Shown in pieces: positions 59,817 to 64,000 of a stretch of 64,000 nucleotides of DNA (positions within the stretch are counted from its first letter, which is position 1; every line of letters begins with the position of its first letter). The stretch is from NCBI GenBank assembly GCA_019426215.1, contig CM033399.1, positions 27,289,022 through 27,353,021 of the forward strand, read 5' to 3'. This DNA is from Buddleja alternifolia. Its lineage: Eukaryota; Streptophyta; Magnoliopsida; Lamiales; Scrophulariaceae. The position numbers and the translations under genes were made by a program. Under the pieces are notes generated by a model, which was not told where the DNA came from, made no database searches, and was given only the letters and a program-made list of their open reading frames with translations.

Positions 59817-60029
59817 TATATATATATATATATTTATCTCTTTTTCTTTTATTCTCTTCCTTAATTAGTTGAATATTTTCTCCAACTAACTAGATATTTT
59901 CATATATTTGAAATCATTCCAAATATACTATATCTATATAATATCTTTCTAAGTATCTTTATAAGATCTTTACATATTAATTGGTCAACTAACTAATTAA
60001 AAGATCCTACAAAATATTTTATAAGATAA

Positions 60030-60056
60030 CATATATATATATATATATATATATAT
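60030..60056. repeat. (TA)n microsatellite
   Basis: Alternating TA tract inside the LTR-like element. Confidence 0.9.
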
Positions 60057-61341
60057 TACTTGGCGAACAAGATAAAATCTCTCCACCAATTATACACACA
60101 CACAAGTGTATGTGTATATATATATATTATTTCTTTCACTTATTAATTAATTAATTAGTCTTTCCCAATTTAATATTTTAATATTAAATTATAAGACTAT
60201 TATCATATATTCATTTTCCCCAATTAATTAAATCCATTTAATTAATCTCTCCATTAATTCACAAATAATTAACTAGCCAATAGGTACTACACTAAGTTAT
60301 GTGTGTGACCCCTCAGACTCATTAACAAGCTAGCAATAAGTACTCTCATATGCTAGATTAATTATTCATAATAATTAATTAAGCCTTGGATTAACTTCAC
60401 CAATTAACTCAAGGCACCCAATGGTCATGGTTCGACGTCTAAAACCATCGCCACGACTTCCTATATATTAACGATGAAAAGAAAACCTATTTAGGTAACA
60501 ATCTTCATGTGAGTAAAATCCCTTCATCAGTTTCCCATCTATGGTGTAGGGTATGGCGACGGTCAAACCCTAACAATCTTAGAAAACTATAACTGTGTTG
60601 TGACATCTAATGATTTAGTCTTCCAAGCTGGGACCACCAATCCCGCTTATATGACAACCGGTTTGATCAAAGGCTTTTATCAATCATTTAGATTCTCGCA
60701 ACAGCATAGGAAATGCCAGGTACTTGACCCCGGATGAATCCCTTGACGACTGTCGTCTGTTCCGCCATACTACCGAACTATACCCAAGGTACGTTGTCAT
60801 ATGACTCTCCTGGAGTGCACATGTACATCAGAGCATAGTGGGTAGTATTCTTTTCAATGACATCTTAGGTCTAAGGATCAACTCACACTACGAGACCCAA
60901 GGACTCCATGTTCAATAGAACCAATGAGGAATCCTTAATGGGGCTGTTCAATTCCATACTCACCCTAAGTATGAATCTTCATGCATGTATTGTCCATACT
61001 AGCCATCGATAATCGAACACGTCAATCTCTTGTGAGAGTTACACGCACGAAAAAGTCTTGATGAGGCCAGTGATATTCCACATCTCACAGCCTCTATGAC
61101 TTGGAACATGATTTAGGATTACGATCTTTGAGAGTATTCCATAGGTATCATAACCGCTCCCCTAACCATATGTAATCCAAAGGATCTTTATCTATACTAA
61201 CATAAGTAATCGACAATAAAAAAGCATACCATAAAAGAAACATTCAATATTATAAAAACAAGACTGTCATAGTGTTTTACATATAAGGTGGTAGAATACT
61301 TGGACAGTTAATACTGGTTCGCCAGGCACATAACACTATCA

Positions 61342-62233
61342 GTTAATACTTGGACATAATAGCTTATATCTGGTCTAGTCATTCCCAAGTAAATGAGTTT
61401 CCCCACAAGTCTTTGATACTTAGTCACATTTTTCAATAAAGGATCACTAACATTTCCTTTTACCTTTCCATCATATTCATGTGTTGTCAGTTTCAGATTT
61501 AGTTCCATTGGTGTATCCATAGGTTTACAACCTGTGAGTCTAGCTTAATTTAAAAACTCCAGTATATATTTCCTTTCAACTTTTATGCCCAAAAAGTATT
61601 TCAATTCCCCAAGATCCTTAATGTGAAAGCTGTGGTGCAAGTATTCCTTTAACTTTGAAATCATTCTTTATCATTTCTAGTAGTGATTATATCATCCTCA
61701 TAAACCAGTAGGATTACAATCTTATTTCCTTGTTTCTTGGTACATAATGAGTAATCATGCTTTGACTGAATATATCTTGCTTTACTTAATACTTTTGTAA
61801 ATTTCAAATTCCATTGTCTTGATGCTTGTTTAAGATCATATAATGATTTTAGCAATCTGCATACGTTATTACTTTCCCCTTGATTGCTAAAAGCTTCTGG
61901 AATGACCATATATACTTCTTCAGACAAATCCCCTTGAAGAAATGCATTAGTGACATCAAGTTGGGATAAAGACCAATTATTAATTGAGGTTAAAGCAAGC
62001 ACAGTCCTGACAGTAACAATTTTTACAACTGGACTAAATGTTTCATGATAATCCAACCCATCCTGTTGAGTATATCCCTTTGCCACCAATCTGGACTTAA
62101 ATCTTTCAACTGTGCCATCAGCTTTTAGTTTGATTTTATACACCCATTTACAGCCCATAACTTGCTTGTGTGCGGGTAATGGGACAATTTCCCAAGTGTT
62201 ATTAACCTCTAATGCTTTTATCACAACATGCAT
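61342..62233 (-). pseudogene. copia reverse transcriptase
   Basis: Minus-strand frames carry NNTWEIVPLPAHKQVMGCKW, RLVAKGYTQQDGLDYHETFS, QLDVTNAFLQGDLSEEVYM and LKSLYDLKQASRQWN. The catalytic box is YEDD (61691-61702) instead of YVDD, because GTG-type Val has become GAG Glu. A break near 61660 and a second frame (61520-61342: KYQRLVGKLIYLGMTRPDIS) follow. The copy is inactive. Confidence 0.88.
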
Positions 62234-62285
62234 AGCAACCCTCCATCTTACATTCTTTACAGCTATTGGTAAGATTTAGGCTCAG

Positions 62286-63324
62286 TTAAACCATTGGTGG
62301 AACAGCCAAAAGCTTGGAAAGAAGGAGATACATGACTATAAAAAAGATGAGAGGACAAAGGATGATGAGTTGAGAGAGAAACAACATTAGAAGAAGACTC
62401 AATGGTAGGGAAAATATAGTCTCTGGACCAGTATGGTTTGTGAGTAGTCTTGAAGATCTTGAGAGATTAGGAGAAGCAAGAGCAGGAGATGAATGGTGAG
62501 AGGAATCTTGAGAAATAGGAAGAGTTGGTGGTGTAAAGGAAGATTTGTATGGAGTAATGAAATCATCATAGAATGATTGCGTGTCTAAGACTACAAGATG
62601 ATCAGACACATGCTTTTGATTTTGGTGAGAATTTATCAGTAACAGGAAACACTTTAGCATAGCAAAGACATCCAAAAATTCTTAAATGGTGAATGGAAGA
62701 AGGTCTGTTAAACAGGATGTCATATGAAGTTTTGCCCTTTAGTAAAAGAGAAAGAGTTCTGTTAAGAATGTAAACTGCAGTTTGAACAAATTCAACCCAC
62801 AAGTTAATATGTATATGAGATTGAAACATGAGGGCTCTTACCACATTAAGAATGTGTCTATGCTTTCTTTCAACTAGGCCATTTTGCTGTGGATTATAAG
62901 TCACAGAACTTTGATGGATAAGACCTAAGGAAACAAAGTATGAAGAACAAGAAGCTTTGAAAAAATCTCATGCTCTATCGGTCCTAATGATCTTGATAGT
63001 GGTATTGAATTGATTTGTGACATATGGAAAAATTTCTGAATAGTGGCAAGAATATCAAATTTACATTTCATAAGGAAAATTCATGTGGTCCTGGAAACGG
63101 TCATCCACTATTGTGAGAAAAAAATTCCATTAGAGTATGTAGGATTTTTGTAAGTTCCCTAAAATATCCAGGTGAATGAGTTCAAATATGGATTTTGTTA
63201 TGTGAGTGCTTTGAGGAAAAGGATTTCTTGATTGTTTGGCTAAAGGAAAAATGGAACAGTGAGTGGGAGTTTTATTTAGAGAGGCTCCAATGTGTGATGA
63301 GTATTTAATTCTCATAAAAGACAT
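62286..63324 (-). pseudogene. copia integrase, disrupted
   Basis: The frame from 63324 has the end of the zinc region and the first acidic block (HCSIFPLAKQSRNPF, FELIHLDILG). Stops and shifts fill 63130-62905. The frame from 62904 carries the third acidic block YNPQQNGLVERKHRHI and the integrase C-terminal side (HHLRIFGCLCYAKVF). A further frame to 62286 is the low-complexity linker to reverse transcriptase. Motifs such as PFPQSTHITKSIFELIHLDI fit the Ale/Retrofit side of copia in my reading. Confidence 0.82.
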
Positions 63325-63793
63325 GACACATTCTCAAATGCCATAAATTTGAATCAAGAGAAGTCAAACAATCAACAGAACTTTTATTACATATGGAAAT
63401 ACTATGTCCAGAATGTAAACTATTACAGACAGTAGAGTTCTTGGAAATATATGTATTACAAGTAATATAAGAAGAAGGTATCACTTGTGTACCATTGAGA
63501 ATGCATTGAATATCAAAATGAGTAGCATGTGGATCAAGATGATCTTGCCACTCCAGAGATCCTGAAATAAGCAAGCAAAAATGAGGATACAATGCCACAA
63601 AACAGCTATTGTTTTGTGTGAGTTTTGACACAGGGAGCAGGTTAAATTGGAAATCAGGAACAAATAGGACATTATGAAGAATACGACCATTGGGAAGCTT
63701 AACTGTTCCAACTTTAGTCACTGAGGCCACATTACCAGTAGGTAGTTTCACAGATATATTAGAGAGTGCAATGTGTGCTGATGACTCAAACAT
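63305..63793 (-). pseudogene. copia protease remainder and pre-integrase region
   Basis: A 162-codon frame with ISVKLPTGNVASVTKVGTVK and VLFVPDFQFNLLPVSKLTQN, the segment following the protease active site, then SNLWHLRMCH, the pre-integrase His-Cys region (LWH-R-GH in relatives). The active-site DSGA that should precede it is missing: sequence above 63795 does not read as copia. Confidence 0.85.
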
Positions 63794-63795
63794 GT

Positions 63796-64000
63796 CAAAA
63801 TTAGAGTTTAGTTTTCTAAATTTACTTTATACTCTTATCGTGAACAGTGAATTGTATAAGTGGTTATATGAGCTGATCTACATTCTTCCTCATATCTATG
63901 TTTATATGGGCCCCTCATGTGTGTATTGACATGAGATGTGTAGATCTCTATGGACCTAAGGTCCCAGGATTCACAGTTAACTGTGTATATATATGCATAT
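63796..64000. other. Window edge, no feature recognised
   Basis: AT-rich sequence upstream of the truncated copia frame. No gag or LTR is seen before the window ends. Confidence 0.4.

Larger units (their letters stand above)
55413..61341. mobile_element. Solo-LTR-like element inserted in copia RNase H
   Basis: Begins TGTTAGGATCGGTACAACCC at 55413 and interrupts a copia frame; GTTAA precedes it (55408-55412) and occurs again at 61342-61346. The right border is ambiguous: GTTAATACT also occurs at 61306-61314 because a segment containing AATACTTGGACA is duplicated 51 bases apart, so the end is 61305 or 61341. CCCTAACA at 60568-60575 mirrors the start and could be an inner LTR border. Without the Helitron it is about 2.1 kb and non-coding. 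Confidence 0.6.
55179..63795 (-). mobile_element. Ty1/copia element, fragmentary, hosting three nested insertions
   Basis: Minus-strand copia coding sequence runs from about 63795 (just after the protease active site) to 61342 and continues at 55412-55190 in RNase H. The gap is filled by an LTR-like element. Neither LTR of this copia element is visible, and gag and the protease catalytic start are missing. Frame breaks are numerous. Confidence 0.85.

Overview
This is nuclear DNA from a flowering plant, most likely a eudicot. It is very AT-rich, full of (TA)n microsatellites, and built mainly of decayed or nested transposable elements: LINEs, Ty1/copia and Ty3/gypsy LTR elements, Helitrons, and hAT, PIF/Harbinger, Mutator-like and CACTA elements. 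I see exactly one gene that looks intact, a CYP86A cytochrome P450 on the minus strand at 33575-35197. No rRNA, tRNA or CRISPR was found, and the species cannot be named from the sequence alone.

Layout. 1-1194: 3' tail of a LINE. 1313-11767: intergenic DNA with four non-autonomous DNA transposons whose inverted ends and target duplications I could read (hAT 1321-2044, PIF/Harbinger 2706-3800, Mutator-like 9010-9425, PIF/Harbinger 11283-11764), plus a perfect 31-bp hairpin at 7346-7434. 11830-16806: a whole but heavily mutated L1-type LINE. 17741-17923: another LINE tail. 18841-32359: fragments of three unrelated nuclear genes, all on the plus strand with splice junctions kept (a TruB-type pseudouridine synthase, a cold-shock-domain protein and a Ycf23-like protein), upstream of a textbook Helitron 3' end at 32328-32359. 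A Tnt1/Tork-like copia element (20190-26966, duplication GTAAG) has landed between the fragments, and its left LTR was itself hit by a gypsy-type solo LTR (20711-22601, duplication GCCGG).

33575-35520: the CYP86A gene and its proximal promoter. 36292-44821: a large DNA transposon with about 230-260 bp inverted ends. It carries a decayed, intron-containing plant mobile domain (PMD) gene on the plus strand and a small charged minus-strand ORF next to its right end; a fairly young LINE (37813-42727, 10-bp duplication) sits in an intron of the PMD gene. 45031-46136: a probable Mutator-like element with a GC-rich core. 46483-50700: a copia 3' fragment joined to a 5' LINE half that is split by a solo LTR (47276-48993). 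50700-55178: intergenic.

55190-63795: a copia element on the minus strand, split by a solo-LTR-like element (from 55413), which holds a minus-strand Helitron (55982-59816), which holds a CACTA element (56411-57299): four insertions stacked in order. How the genes work together: apart from CYP86A, predicted to omega-hydroxylate fatty acids for cutin or suberin, nothing here forms a working pathway. The window is chiefly a record of transposition, and its most informative parts are the Helitron-associated gene-fragment mosaic and the PMD-bearing transposon.
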